From contig JAQGDQ010000034.1 of NCBI GenBank assembly GCA_030141605.1, positions 62,001 to 126,000 of the forward strand: DNA of 64,000 nucleotides, given 5' to 3'. The position numbers and the translations under genes are program-made. Of the stretch, positions 12,326-23,259 are shown piece after piece. The notes beneath the pieces are model-generated. The model was not told the origin of the DNA, did not search any database, and saw only the letters and a program-made list of their open reading frames with translations. Position 1 is the stretch's first letter, and every line of letters starts with the position of its first letter. Source of the stretch: Tubiluchus corallicola (lineage: Eukaryota; Priapulida; Priapulimorpha; Priapulimorphida; Tubiluchidae).

Positions 12326-13746
12326 GATTTTGCTCATTCTTTATAGGCTTTTCATATTAGCCTGCACAACAGAAAAACATTTGGCAACTTCAGCACATAT
12401 CTAAAATGACCTGGTGGCTAAGTCACCAAAAAGAAAAGCTCATGTATATATAGTAATTAAATGTACTAATTAGTAATAAAATAATTAAAAATGCTCGATG
12501 ACTTTTTCTAAAAACGTACTTTACTTAAACTACATTAATTAGGTGTTCACTTTTTTTCAGTTTTAGCTTTGCTGCAATGGCATGTAGTAAGTAAATGCCA
12601 AGTACTCACATTGTTGTTGTTATTGCTGTTACTACTGTTTTTGCTGCTGTTCTTGGTGTTGTACACGCTTCATAAAAAGTGCAAACACTTTGTAGTAGAT
12701 GATCGTATCACAATCAGACATAATAGGAATATACACTGGGGAACTACCGACACAGCAAGGATGCAGCAGTTTCTCCACTTACCAGTCAGGTACCCTGGGG
12801 AAAGTATATGTTGCTATTGAATCTTCATAAGTAATTTCACTCATGCCATTTTTGTACTGATTCTTCCAGGAGCAAACTAGCATAATTTCAAAATTATTAA
12901 TAATGAGAAGCTATAAGGGTATCACCTAATCATAATGAGGGTGAGAAGGTAGACAGAAATAATAATTATAATGCTTTATAATATTCTTTATTATTATGAT
13001 TAAAAATTATAGTGCCCAAATTTTTTTCCATCATACACTTTCCTGGGTGCCATGTGCCCAAAACCAAGCAGAAAAGTTAAAGAGGATAGTAAAAACATTT
13101 GTACAAGGATATGTGTGATGTGCAGACGTATACATGTTATATTCATGTTTACATATAATATTCATATGTAAATACACATGTGCACACTGCACAAACACAC
13201 AGAAATCATGCATTTATCTAGAGAAATGGTACAACAACAAAATATGTGAAGTAATTTTCCAAGATTAGCAACTTCCTTTACTATCAATTCCTTATGTTTA
13301 CAGCTTTGCTACATTTTTGAACAAAGGCATTAATTTTCCCATGAAAACCATAAAAGAAGCTTATACTAGGCAGCAAGCCAGCCAAGCAGAAGAAAGGCAA
13401 ACGCAAACAAGAAAATATTCACATGGCAGTATCAGGCTGATGCGCTTATGATTGTAATGCTCACATTAAAAGCAAAAATTAATGATTAAACGGGACGAAA
13501 CGTATTTACTGATGCCATTAGGTTAAATCTCTGGTGCAAAAGACACAACAGCATTTATGCCTATAATAATAATGAATGTTTCTGCTAATACCATGATTAC
13601 ATAAAAGTTATGATGTTGTAGTTAAATCTTTTCAAAAAGGGTTAAATTCTCAAGGTAATGGAAACCACAGATACAACAATGCGTCTAAATTTGCTTGTTA
13701 AGTCTAGCAGAGTAAGTTGTGCATACCGGTTTGTACAAAAGATAAA

Positions 13747-14643
13747 ATGGACCTTACTCATTATTTATACTATGTTGCACTTGCAATAATTGGTACAGTG
13801 ACTATTGCAGGCAATGCATTAGTTGTGTTAGCCATGGTAAAATGCAGGGAGTTGCGTCATAACCGTCACTATCTGTTAACATCTCTTGCGATAAGTGATC
13901 TACTATATGGAATAGTCATGTTGACTTGGTCATTTGGCTGCACACTGGGAAATATTGGTAGTTGCGTCAACATGTACATATTAACGGCAGACTATTATTT
14001 TGCTACTTGCAGTCTGTACAACATGTGTGCAATAGCACTAGAACGTTATATGGCTGTCATGAGACCGCTGCAGTATGCACAGCTAGTCACTAGAACAAGA
14101 ACATATTGGACAATATTAGCTGTGTGGTTGTTGAGTTTGTCAGTTCCAATTGCAGTAATACTAACACTCGAAACAGAGGCAAAGTACAAAGGCTCATTCC
14201 TTTTAGGGATACCTCTCATATTTCTCATAATGTCGGTTATATTTCACTTTACACCAGTCATAATATCACTGATTGTGTACCTTAGAATATGGCGAGAAGC
14301 GATCAGACAATTCAACAGAATAAGGACTGAATATGAGATGATGAAGATTCACGTGGTAGAGCAGCCGCAATGCCAAACCAGAGATGCAGAAGCACAAGAA
14401 CCTCAAAGAAAAGCAACCACAACCACTGGAATCATACTGCTTGGCTTTGTTATTGCTTGGACTTTGTATATATTAGTTGTTGCTAGTGAGGCCTTGTGTG
14501 ACTGTGATGCCAGCTTACCAACTCTAATTAGTTACCTAATTCTTTATGGAAATTCTGCTATCAATCCTGCTGTATATGCCTGGAAAAGCCGCGACTTTCG
14601 AAAAGGATTTCATTTTGTTTTGACTTGCTCAGCTAATCGGTAA
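13747..14643 (+). CDS. Rhodopsin-class GPCR, array member 3
   Basis: Single-exon receptor of 298 residues. An in-frame ATG 30 bases earlier (13717) would add ten residues, but the homologous start in members 1 and 2 is this MDLT methionine, so it is preferred. Motifs: GN in TM1, LAISD in TM2, FATC in TM3, ERY at 99-101, TM4 AVW, TM5 FHFTP, KATTTTG into TM6, NPAVY then AWKSRDF. ECL1 has two extra residues compared with members 1 and 2 but keeps its two cysteines. ECL3 has C-D-C; ECL2 has no cysteine. Role as for the other array members, ligand unknown. Confidence 0.92.
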   Translation: MDLTHYLYYVALAIIGTVTIAGNALVVLAMVKCRELRHNRHYLLTSLAISDLLYGIVMLTWSFGCTLGNIGSCVNMYILTADYYFATCSLYNMCAIALERYMAVMRPLQYAQLVTRTRTYWTILAVWLLSLSVPIAVILTLETEAKYKGSFLLGIPLIFLIMSVIFHFTPVIISLIVYLRIWREAIRQFNRIRTEYEMMKIHVVEQPQCQTRDAEAQEPQRKATTTTGIILLGFVIAWTLYILVVASEALCDCDASLPTLISYLILYGNSAINPAVYAWKSRDFRKGFHFVLTCSANR

Positions 14644-15249
14644 GTATTATAAACAGACAACCAGAAAGGGCCCTAATAGAAACAGAATATTGATACTTCT
14701 TTTTGAACTTAGCAAAATAGTTTTTTATAGAAAGTTGAAAATCTAAAGACAGCGAGTTAATGAAAGTAGGACAGAATGCGGCATTATTTAGCAAAGCAGT
14801 TGTACGGTTCCTGAAATAACAATGGACAAACAGTATAAACCCTTGACTAGATTTGGAATGCCAATATTTTTCTTCTGTGGCTCTCAACTTCTGTCTCAGT
14901 TGTAAACTTTCCTGCACACTTTCTGTTTATATTATGTCTAGCCAAGTTTTTCATTATTTTCAGCTGCAGAGACACCTAAACCTAAGGAAGTGAAAAGCAA
15001 AGTTGAGGGATGAAGAGTACAGGAATCGGAGCAGTCAATACACCAGTACATTAGCACCTTCCATTAAATGTAGTGATAATACTTCCTCAAAAAGACATGT
15101 CACACACATTTCATGGTTTCCCCTGTAGTTAAACCTTTTCAAATGAGCACTGTTCTCAGAAAACATACTACATGGAAACGAAAGCCACAGCATAGTATTA
15201 AACTTATTTTGTAACAGGAATAGCATACAGGCTTGCATAAAAGACAAAA

Positions 15250-16100
15250 TTGACCTTATTCTATACGTACACTATGCATTCTTTCGATAATGTGTATAGT
15301 AGCTACTGCAGGTAACACATTAGTTGTAGCGTCAACGGTAAAGTGCAGAGAACTGCGTTATAATCGCAATTACTTGCTAACATCTTTTGCAGAGAATGAT
15401 ATAGTTTACGGGGTGATTTTGTCATTTTACTGCACACTGGGAACAAATTGTGCTAACATGTACACATTAACAACAGACTATTATTTTGGTATTTGCAGTA
15501 TGTACAACATGTTTGCAAGTAGAACTGGAGCGTTATGTGGCAGCGATGAGACCGCTACAGTATGTGAGCTAGCCACAAGAACAAGAATATTCTGGACAAT
15601 ATTAGCTGTGTTTGAGTTTGTTGGTCCCTGTCGCAGTAATATTTTCACTTCAAGTGAATGAACACTGTAGCTTATTCCTTCTACGAATATCTCTTATATT
15701 TTTTATAATTTCAACTATATTTCGCTATTTGCCAGTCATGACAACACTGATTGTGTACATCAGAATATGCCAAGAAGCAATCAGGCAATTCAAAAGAATA
15801 ATGATAGAATATCAGATGATGCACAGTTCTGTAACAGAAAAGCCTCAACTTCAAGCAAGGGATGGAAGAGTGCAAGAAACACAAAGTAAAGCAACTACAA
15901 CTATTAGGATAATACTACTCGGCTTCGTTATTTCCTGGTCATTTTATATATCAGTGCTTCTCAGTGAGGAGCTGTGTGACTGTGACGTCAGCTTACCTAA
16001 TTAGTTACCTAGTATTTGCAGAAATTGTGCTATAAACCCTGCAGTGTATGCCTGGAAAAGCTTGGAATTTAAAAAAAGCTTTTCAGTTTCTCTTATGGCA
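15250..16100 (+). pseudogene. Decayed class A GPCR copy (pseudogene 2)
   Basis: Full-length but broken copy closest to receptor member 2. The start codon position reads ATT instead of ATG in an otherwise conserved context (acaaaattgacctta). A frameshift lies in TM1, nine bases are lost in TM2 before the LSFYC segment, a frameshift follows TM3 just before the ERY region, bases are missing at the TM4 Trp, and the TM7 segment is shifted by loss of bases before 'ttagttacctagta'. Two shorter open stretches (15290-15661 and 15612-16004) are left in different frames. Its leader is also conserved, so the duplicated unit was gene plus upstream DNA. Confidence 0.93.
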
Positions 16101-17096
16101 CTGTAGAGGGTGCTAGGTCCAATACGTAGGACAATGATATGTAAGGCAATAAATAGAGGCTCCAGTAAGAATATGTAAGTGAGCAACAGCCAGGCAATGT
16201 ACGGATATGATAACAACATGGATAAGAATATGGTCATACGCAGGTGAGTAACAGCAACATGCACACAATGTAACGGGTTTCAGCAGAAAAGCAACAGCAG
16301 GGTATTTGTGTAGAGGCAAATATGAATTGAATTTCTTGTTGGGCAGCATAATTACTGTTGAGAGAAGAAATTGTTAACATAAAATTGAAAATGTAAAAGT
16401 GACTAAACTAATCATTTATCCTGTTGCACAGCCTTTGTAAATTAATGTAAACACTGCTTGACCAGCTAAGCATCAGGAAAAGTAATTAAGAAGTAAACAA
16501 TTCAGCAAATGTAAGAAAACACCTGCACGTTATTACCTAAAACAGACGAGCTCGTTAGATAAATGTATCACCTGGCTAATGGTCTAACAGTGATTGTATA
16601 TTATTACAAAAATAGTTTCCTTCTTTTAATAGCAAAACCTGAATGCGAAACAATTATTATATCTTTGTATCAATGTAGTAATTCAGGTTACAATAAACGT
16701 GCCAGTTATAAAGCAATTGGAAAGTTTGCTTCAGGGGACAAATAAACAATAAAGATAACAGTGCAAACTTAAAAATGAAAGTGCAGTGACATTTTTGGCT
16801 TAAGCATTACCATAACTGCAGATTCTAAATAGATTTTGAAATCAACTTTTGTCGATGTTGGTACGTACCAAGTTACTGTATTTAAGTGGGTGAAACTCTT
16901 AAAGCCAGGTCATATTTAGAGCCAAATAGTAAGGGCTTGATGGACATAGCATTCAACACCACATAAAAGGCAAAGACAAAGAGTAATATGACATCCATTT
17001 GACAGTTTTCCATATTCCATTTACTTTCTTTATTCTTGCTGATTATTGGTAAACAGGCCTAAGCAGGCAAACATTTGTGTAAATGTATCACATGGT

Positions 17097-17347
17097 CTAA
17101 CAATGATCATGCATTGTAAGACGTAAGATGGTGAGAACAAAGTAAGGTGAGAACAAAAATCACCTCTCTCTATTTAAACAGTATTTGCAAACAAAATAAC
17201 TATTAGACATTTGTGTGCATATTGCATACATATACTAATGGTCTAACAATGATCATGCATTAGGAACACAAATCACCTCTCTCTATTTAAACAGTATTTG
17301 CAAACGAAATAACTATTAGACATTTGTGTGCATATTGCATACATATA
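17097..17347. repeat. Direct tandem duplication, about 115-140 bp units
   Basis: Two adjacent copies (about 17097-17235 and 17236-17347) share 'taacaatgatcatgcatt' and then a nearly perfect match from 'aatcacctctctctattt' to 'gcatattgcatacatatac'. The first copy holds about 25 extra bases with an internal 'gtgagaacaaa' doublet. Non-coding, upstream of receptor member 5. Nothing else is supported between 16101 and 17774. Confidence 0.9.
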
Positions 17348-17774
17348 CAATAAACTGTGGAAGGCATACTGCCAGTTATAAAACATGGAAAGTTTGTTCT
17401 ATCAGTTCTACAAGTAACACTCTGAAGCGAGCATGGCTGTGACGATATTTCTGTCGTAAATTTTATTACAGATCAGTCTTTACATCTTATTGTGTGGTAC
17501 TGTGCTTATTGCTGTGTTACAGTATTTCTAAAAACTTTGGATTCTCAAAAATGAGGGATAAAGAACCTGAATTCAACTCGTTCATGTTGGCCATACACCC
17601 AGCAAGTTTCTCTGTTTAAGGGGAAAAACATTTAAGGCAACACGGTTACAAAACCTTATCACTATATTTTTGTTGCAAATATCAAGCTCCATTTTATAGC
17701 TAAGCCAACAATGAAATTAACTCTTGAAACTTTTGAAGGTGCATATTTATATACAAACTCGCATGAGAGATAAG

Positions 17775-18689
17775 ATGGATATTAGTCCTTACATATACTT
17801 TCCTATGCTAGCAACAATTGGCATAGGAACTATTGCAGGTAATGCACTAGTTGTGGTATCTATGGTCAAGTGCAGTGAACTTCATCATAACCGTAATTAC
17901 TTGTTAACATCCCTTGCTATGAATGATCTACTATATGGTATATTCATGGTGTTTTTGTCATTTTACTGCATATTGGGCAGTAATTGCAGTAACACGTACA
18001 CATTAACTATAGTCTATTATTTTGCCACTTGCAATCTGTATGGCATGTGTGCAGTAGCGCTAGAGCGGTACATTACAGTAATGAGACCATTGCGATACAT
18101 GCAGCTAGTTACAAATAAAAGAACATTCTGGACAATCCTAGCTGTGTGGTTACTGAGTACAGCTGTTCCGATTGTGATAAGTATAGGGACATTATCACTG
18201 GGAGAAAAAACAGGAGATGGTAACTTATTCTTTTTAGAAATACTACAGATACCTGTTTTGTTCCTCACAATCTTTGTTATATTTCATGCAATGCCATTCG
18301 TAACAACACTGGTTGTTTACATCAGAATATGGCATGTAGCAATACGGCAATTCAATAGAATAAGGACTGAATATCAGATGACGCAAATTAATGTGGCAGA
18401 ACAGCAACAAGAACAACAGCATGCTCGGGATAGAGAAGAGCAAGAACCACAAAGAAAGGCGACTACAACTATTGGAATTATACTGTTGTGCTTCACCATT
18501 TCCTGGACATTTTATGTATCAGCAATTATCAGTGGCATATTTTGTAATTGTGATTTAAGTGTTCCAAGCCTCATTAGCTACCTAATCATTTATGGAAACT
18601 CAGCCGTGAATCCGGTGGTGTATGCTTGGAAAAGTCCGGAACTCCGGAAAGCTTTTCATTCCGTCTTAACTTGTGCAGCTAATCGGTAA
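17775..18689 (+). CDS. Rhodopsin-class GPCR, array member 4 (intact)
   Basis: Single-exon receptor of 304 residues starting MDIS. An upstream in-frame ATG at 17724 would add 17 residues, but alignment with the other receptors supports this methionine. Motifs: GN in TM1, LAMND in TM2, FATC in TM3, ERY at 97-99, TM4 AVW, TM5 FHAMP, KATTTIG into TM6, NPVVY then AWKSPEL. ICL3 is the most glutamine-rich of the group (EQQQEQQ). ECL2 is longer (GEKTGDGN region) and again lacks cysteine; ECL3 has C-N-C. Ligand and coupling unknown. Confidence 0.92.
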   Translation: MDISPYIYFPMLATIGIGTIAGNALVVVSMVKCSELHHNRNYLLTSLAMNDLLYGIFMVFLSFYCILGSNCSNTYTLTIVYYFATCNLYGMCAVALERYITVMRPLRYMQLVTNKRTFWTILAVWLLSTAVPIVISIGTLSLGEKTGDGNLFFLEILQIPVLFLTIFVIFHAMPFVTTLVVYIRIWHVAIRQFNRIRTEYQMTQINVAEQQQEQQHARDREEQEPQRKATTTIGIILLCFTISWTFYVSAIISGIFCNCDLSVPSLISYLIIYGNSAVNPVVYAWKSPELRKAFHSVLTCAANR

Positions 18690-19330
18690 ATAAAAAAGCT
18701 GTTTTATACTTAAGTAAACATGGAAAGTTCATCCAATGGGACAATATGTAGTGAGAGCGATGTACAATGAAGCACAAGTGTGATGTACCTGCATTGAAAC
18801 TCCGTGAAAAAAACATCCCAGAAAGACAGCTGTGTGTAGTCTTGAGTAATATAGTCCATCATTTGTTGTCTGAACTTCTCAGTAAAATACAAAATACAAA
18901 TAAAGTAGAATTACCAGACGATGAAGAGCTGCAAGTTCCAATAATCACAATTTCATTGCAAAAAACGAAAATCCTGAGATGCAACAGGAAAAAATGAAAA
19001 GGAGATACAAAACCACCAAGCAAAGTAATCAAGGAATAGTGGTAATGTATAGTGTAGTTTTAGAACTAATCCTACAGAAATATGTGGAGAAAATAGCCAA
19101 GTAACATGGAAACTGTTTAGGACTTACCTCCTAAAAAACGAAAAACTACATCTGCAGGTTCAAAGATGGTAAATGGTAGAGGTAAAAATGCTATTGATCA
19201 ACAGAAACAGCAAATAAACTGTTTTTAATTTTGTGTAAACATTTTGATACTATGTTAAATGTGGAAATATGTGGGTGGGGAATAGTGTACCAGGAGAAAT
19301 AGTTTTGGCAATGTGCATAGTTGGTTGGTT
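18690..19330. other. Intergenic DNA, no gene supported
   Basis: One + frame (18767-18997, 76 residues, charged and without known motifs) is open but has no homology I recognise and no codon-level support, so it is not called. Composition returns to AT-rich after it. Confidence 0.4.
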
Positions 19331-19753
19331 GGCATCCTTCTGTCTCAGAAGACAATGGAGTATGCGCCAAGACAGTCAGTTATTGATCACATTGATGGAG
19401 CTGCAGCGTCGATTGTGGCTGAACAGTGCGATCCTTGAACGTCTCCAGGGCGCACGCCTGGGCAAGGTGTATGGAGATCCTGAGCTGCCCAGACAACAGG
19501 AACCCCCTCTCTTCCTCCCTGGTGTAGTCCAAAGGAAAGCGGAGTGATACGTTTGGCACCAGGTTGGCTGCAGGAGCTGCCGGAGTCGGTGAGCATGCTG
19601 CACTGGTCCGCCTTCGGGGCTCCACTCCTGATTTGGAAGCTTTACTCCTGTACACATGGCCGTTGGGTCATTTGACCTCCTCCACCCTCTAGCTGTTGGC
19701 AGCTTGTACAGCTCCTCCGCCTAGTGTCGAGATACAATGTGGGCATCCCGCAA
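19330..19753 (-). repeat. GC-rich body downstream of a 5S-like sequence (possible SINE body)
   Basis: This about 420-bp block is clearly more GC-rich than everything around it and lies directly downstream, on the - strand, of the 5S rRNA-like sequence. Several frames on both strands are open by composition, but none looks like a protein I know. No poly-T terminator separates it from the 5S-like part, so the two may be one transcription unit such as a 5S-headed SINE, or a 5S repeat unit with spacer. The far boundary is uncertain. Confidence 0.45.
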
Positions 19754-19873
19754 GCCTACAGCACCTAGTATTGCTAGGCGGTCACCCATCGAAGTACTAA
19801 CCAGGCTCTATGTTGCTTAACTTCGGAGATCAAACGAGACCCAGTGTTTTCAACGTGATTTGGCCGTAGTTGG
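19754..19873 (-). rRNA. 5S rRNA-like sequence (gene or 5S-derived SINE head)
   Basis: Read on the - strand, about 120 bases match eukaryotic 5S rRNA along the whole length: 'ctacggcc' near the 5' end, 'ctgggtctcgtttgatctcc' in the middle, 'gaagttaagca' (internal box A), 'gagcctggttagtactt', 'gatgggtgaccgcct' (box C) and 'ggtgctgtaggctt' at the 3' end. The first bases of helix I are mismatched against the 3' end. Helix II bases differ from common 5S but still pair (GUUG with CAAC). No T-run follows the 3' end, so normal pol III termination is not seen. It is either a diverged gene copy or the promoter head of a SINE. Confidence 0.8.
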
Positions 19874-20055
19874 TGTACATATGAATATAGTTTTTTAACC
19901 AATTTGAACTAATAATTGTATACGCTTTCTGTTACCCATTAAATGTATCAAATATATCAACAGAAATATATTTGACAGTGTAATTTATGTCACAAAGGTG
20001 TCAGTTAAAATTGTTCAAGGTTGTTTGAACAGATTTGGAAGTTTACAAGCCATAT

Positions 20056-20441
20056 AGGTGAGTATCGAACGTTTGAGTTCGAGCGAGATTTTTAGTTCGA
20101 ATTCGATTCGAACCTAACATTATAGATTCAAATAATTCAGCAATTCAACCAAGTACGTTTCTTTATCATTAAAAAGTTTAAAACATCATGCAATTAGCAC
20201 AATTCAGCTATGATATTTGTGCACAATTTTTAAACAAATTATTGGTGGTTTTACTGCAGAACAAAATCGTGTACCATGCATGATCTATGTAAGACCAGTT
20301 TTTACTGCTGGTTCAAAAACTTCTTCGAAAATCTTTCAATCTCAATTCGAATTCGAAATGATGAAATTCGGTTCGATTAGAATTTGAAAGGCACGAATTT
20401 AATTTGATTCGAATTTGCTTTCTGGTAGAGAATGCTTTCCC
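20056..20441. mobile_element. MITE copy A (GGTGAGTAT termini, ttcgaattcg-rich)
   Basis: About 385 bp that recur at 60208-60570. Both copies share 'tttagttcgaa(c/t)tcgattcgaa', 'aaacatcatgcaattagca', 'tcgaaaatctttc(a/g)atctcaattcga' and 'gctttctggta(a/g)agaatgct'. The second copy has terminal inverted repeats gggtgagcat/atgctcaccc; this copy has diverged ends. There is no coding capacity. Confidence 0.85.
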
Positions 20442-20710
20442 TTGACAAGTGAACTAATATAATAAACAACAAATTTATTTAACTTAAATAATGGATGGCT
20501 ACTGGTACTGCACACTGCATTTATTTTGCAGAGTTGGTGGAAACAAGTTTGCTATATACACGCAGTGCTTAATAAACAAATTACTATTCTTTTTTTATTG
20601 TATATAGCATATTAGCCAAAAACAAATAAGTTATATGCAGTTGATTCAGAATATGCGAAAAAGGAAGGTGATGCTTTTCTAGCACACAAATGGTACATTG
20701 AAGTTCACCT

Positions 20711-20963
20711 GATCTGACTAACTGCTAACTTAGCTAATTTTGAACACACGTTTCATTCTACTCCGTACCAGGCATGAAAACAGCAAAAGCCAGATAAGGA
20801 AACACGTGTATAGTGTACCTTCTATATTTTTACGTAATCTAACTAATTGCTAACTTTACTATTTTGAACAAACGTTTCATTCTACTTAGTACCAGGCATG
20901 AAAACAGCAAAAATGAGATATGGAAAAACGTGTGTATACGTGCAGCTTCTATATTTTTACGAT
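20711..20963. repeat. Tandem duplication, about 126-bp units
   Basis: Two adjacent copies (about 20711-20836 and 20837-20963) share 'ctaact(g/a)(c/a)taact', 'cgtttcattctact', 'gtaccaggcatgaaaacagc' and 'cttctatatttttacg'. They lie about 200-450 bp upstream of the next receptor gene. Confidence 0.92.
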
Positions 20964-21161
20964 GAATGAGCTGTTTAAAATTGCATTTGGTTAAAATAAC
21001 ACAGTTGGCTAACCTTTCACAACTAATCAGTTAAAAGCATCATAAGCGGATGTATGAAATGCGACAATACTATTTCATTGCAGTCAGAATAATAGACTTA
21101 TAATGGAACCGTTACATTTATATATGCAGCGAAATAAGAACAGTTTATTTATCTATGCGAC

Positions 21162-22019
21162 ATGGCTGTACTCTTAGGCTACTACATAACGGCCACACTC
21201 ATTGGATTGATAGCCACATTAGGAAATGCATTAGTTGTGCTATCCATTGTAATGGTCAGGCAATTGCGATGCCATCGTAACTATCTAATATTGTCACTGG
21301 CAATCGCTGATTTACTATACGGTTTATTCGAGGTATTCTTATCAATATACTGCATCCTGAGAACTAAATGCATGAATAGCTACACCATACTACTTGACTA
21401 TTATTTTGGAACGTGTGGTTTATACAGCATATGTGCCATAGCCATGGAACGCTACATTGCCATAATGCGGCCGTTACATTACCAGCGACTTGTCACAACA
21501 AGCACTACACGATGGGCGATCATAACCGCATGGCTGCTGAGCATGATTATACCGGCGAGTGCAATATTATCACTGGAACCAGAAGAAAGAGTCATGTTTC
21601 CAGCTGAAACTTCAGCTGCATTCCTAGCAACATCTGTCATATTTCACTTCATACCGGCATTCGGGACAATGATCGTCTACATCAGAATTTGGAGAGAAGC
21701 AACGAAACAATTCAACCGGATCAAGGCCGAGCAACGCGTGCTGGACGATGCCCTGCAGCACCATCATGACACGGAACACCATAACAAAGCTACAACGACG
21801 ATCGGTATTATCTTGCTGTGTTTCACGTTCACTTGGATGCTGTACACTTCTGTCTTTGTGGGGTTTGCAATCTGTAAATGCAGCATCACTTGGCTCGTGT
21901 TGGCCAGTTACATATGCATTTATACAAATTCTGCCATCAATCCCGCTGTGTATGCCTGGAAAGATCCCGTTTTCCGGAAAGCATTTCATGCTGCACTAAC
22001 ATGTTTGAAGAATCAGTAA
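21162..22019 (+). CDS. Rhodopsin-class GPCR, second subfamily, member 5
   Basis: Single-exon receptor of 285 residues with an N-terminus of about 8 residues (MAVLLGYY). Motifs: GN at 21-22, LAIAD in TM2 (D50), FGTC in TM3 (C84), ERY at 96-98, AW in TM4, TM5 FHFIP, KATTTIG into TM6 with CFTFTW, NPAVY at 260-264 then AWKDP. ECL1 keeps two cysteines (C64, C70), ECL2 has none, and ECL3 has C-K-C (238-240). It differs from the MDLT group in TM2 (YLILSLAIADLLYGLFEVFL) and in KDP rather than KSP at helix 8. It forms a pair with the next gene. An AATAAA lies at 22177-22182. Confidence 0.93.
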   Translation: MAVLLGYYITATLIGLIATLGNALVVLSIVMVRQLRCHRNYLILSLAIADLLYGLFEVFLSIYCILRTKCMNSYTILLDYYFGTCGLYSICAIAMERYIAIMRPLHYQRLVTTSTTRWAIITAWLLSMIIPASAILSLEPEERVMFPAETSAAFLATSVIFHFIPAFGTMIVYIRIWREATKQFNRIKAEQRVLDDALQHHHDTEHHNKATTTIGIILLCFTFTWMLYTSVFVGFAICKCSITWLVLASYICIYTNSAINPAVYAWKDPVFRKAFHAALTCLKNQ

Positions 22020-22176
22020 ACAAGAAGTTTTTGAAGTTACGGAATTAATATGAAGACCTAGCAGACAGCACCTCAGAATAATGGAAAAGTAACAATGCTA
22101 AAACATCGATAAAAAATTTGTTAAATACTTGTTTAATGTGGTTGTTATTGTGGTTAAAATTGATCAAGAGATATAA

Positions 22177-22182
22177 AATAAA
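22177..22182 (+). terminator. Probable polyadenylation signal of receptor member 5
   Basis: AATAAA about 160 bases after the stop codon on the coding strand. The position is typical for a 3' UTR, but no transcript evidence is available. The remaining sequence to 23259 shows no gene. Confidence 0.35.
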
Positions 22183-23259
22183 CTGAACAAAACCTGCATG
22201 TGCTTCATTATAAAAAACTTTATTTGAAACACTAACACTTTAGCATTCTAGATAAAGCTCTGAGAGGGAAAAAGTCCACTAATAATTTGTTAACTACTAT
22301 GTTGTTATTAGTAATAATTGATAGTAGTAAAGATGATTTGTTCACATTACTAGAATATGTTCAACCTAGAAATAGGTAGTTTTTTGGTTATCTGTAAAAC
22401 AGTTTGCTAACTTGCCAATGTAATCAAAGTATAATAATTAGTAGGATTGATCCAAATATTTGCCATTCTATTTGAAACTTAAAAGCTAGTAAATGCAGAC
22501 AAAGCAATTTAACAGCTGCAAGTTCAGCAAGGAATATCGAAAGATAAATGAGACAGCTAATGGAGATATATACTGTAGTTATTGATATTGTAATATGTGA
22601 TTGATAAGCTAACACAGCACAAGTGGAAAAGACAAACCTGGTTAATTAATGCAATCAATGGAACGAGTGTGACAGCAGGGGGATAAAATGCCTTTGAAGA
22701 CCAAATGAATCAATATCATAATTCAACATAACGAGGACAGTCATTAGCTAAATGACAGCCATTAATTGGACATCTATATTTACATTAAAAGGAAGAAAGA
22801 AGTGCTCTCTCGTTACGCCTAATTACCTAGTTTCTGGTAACTAACTATGTATGAGATGATTTGAACTGCTATTTCGTACATGGTGAGTGCAGCGACCAAC
22901 TTCATACACGGGTAATTCTCGTTGATGAAATTCATTAAAAACATGGCTAAGCACATGTTTTATGCGCACACACATACAATTGACAGAGTTACAAGGGTTA
23001 CTGAATCACAGGGTTTGTTAGTCGATGACGTAAAACTAACTCGCTCCGGCTGCTACAATTGGGGCTTTAAATGCAATCATCTATCATTCCCATGTCAGCA
23101 CGACAGCGAAATATAATTATCGCCTAAGTGAAGTGCAGTAATGCCGAGTGACATTACTGAGATGTTGATGTGCTGCTGATCTCATGTCGTCTTTGATCAC
23201 AAGACGTTCTTTCAAAGACCGGCATTAGTGAACACAAACAGATTGAAGACACGTCTAAT

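Noticed and set aside
15290-16004. Two separate short receptor-like genes
   Set aside because: They are pieces of one pseudogene in different frames, with a lost start codon and several frameshifts relative to receptor 2.
19376-19657. Protein-coding gene on the - strand in the GC-rich block
   Set aside because: Several frames are open at once because of composition; no domain or splice structure; position next to a 5S-like head fits a repeat body.
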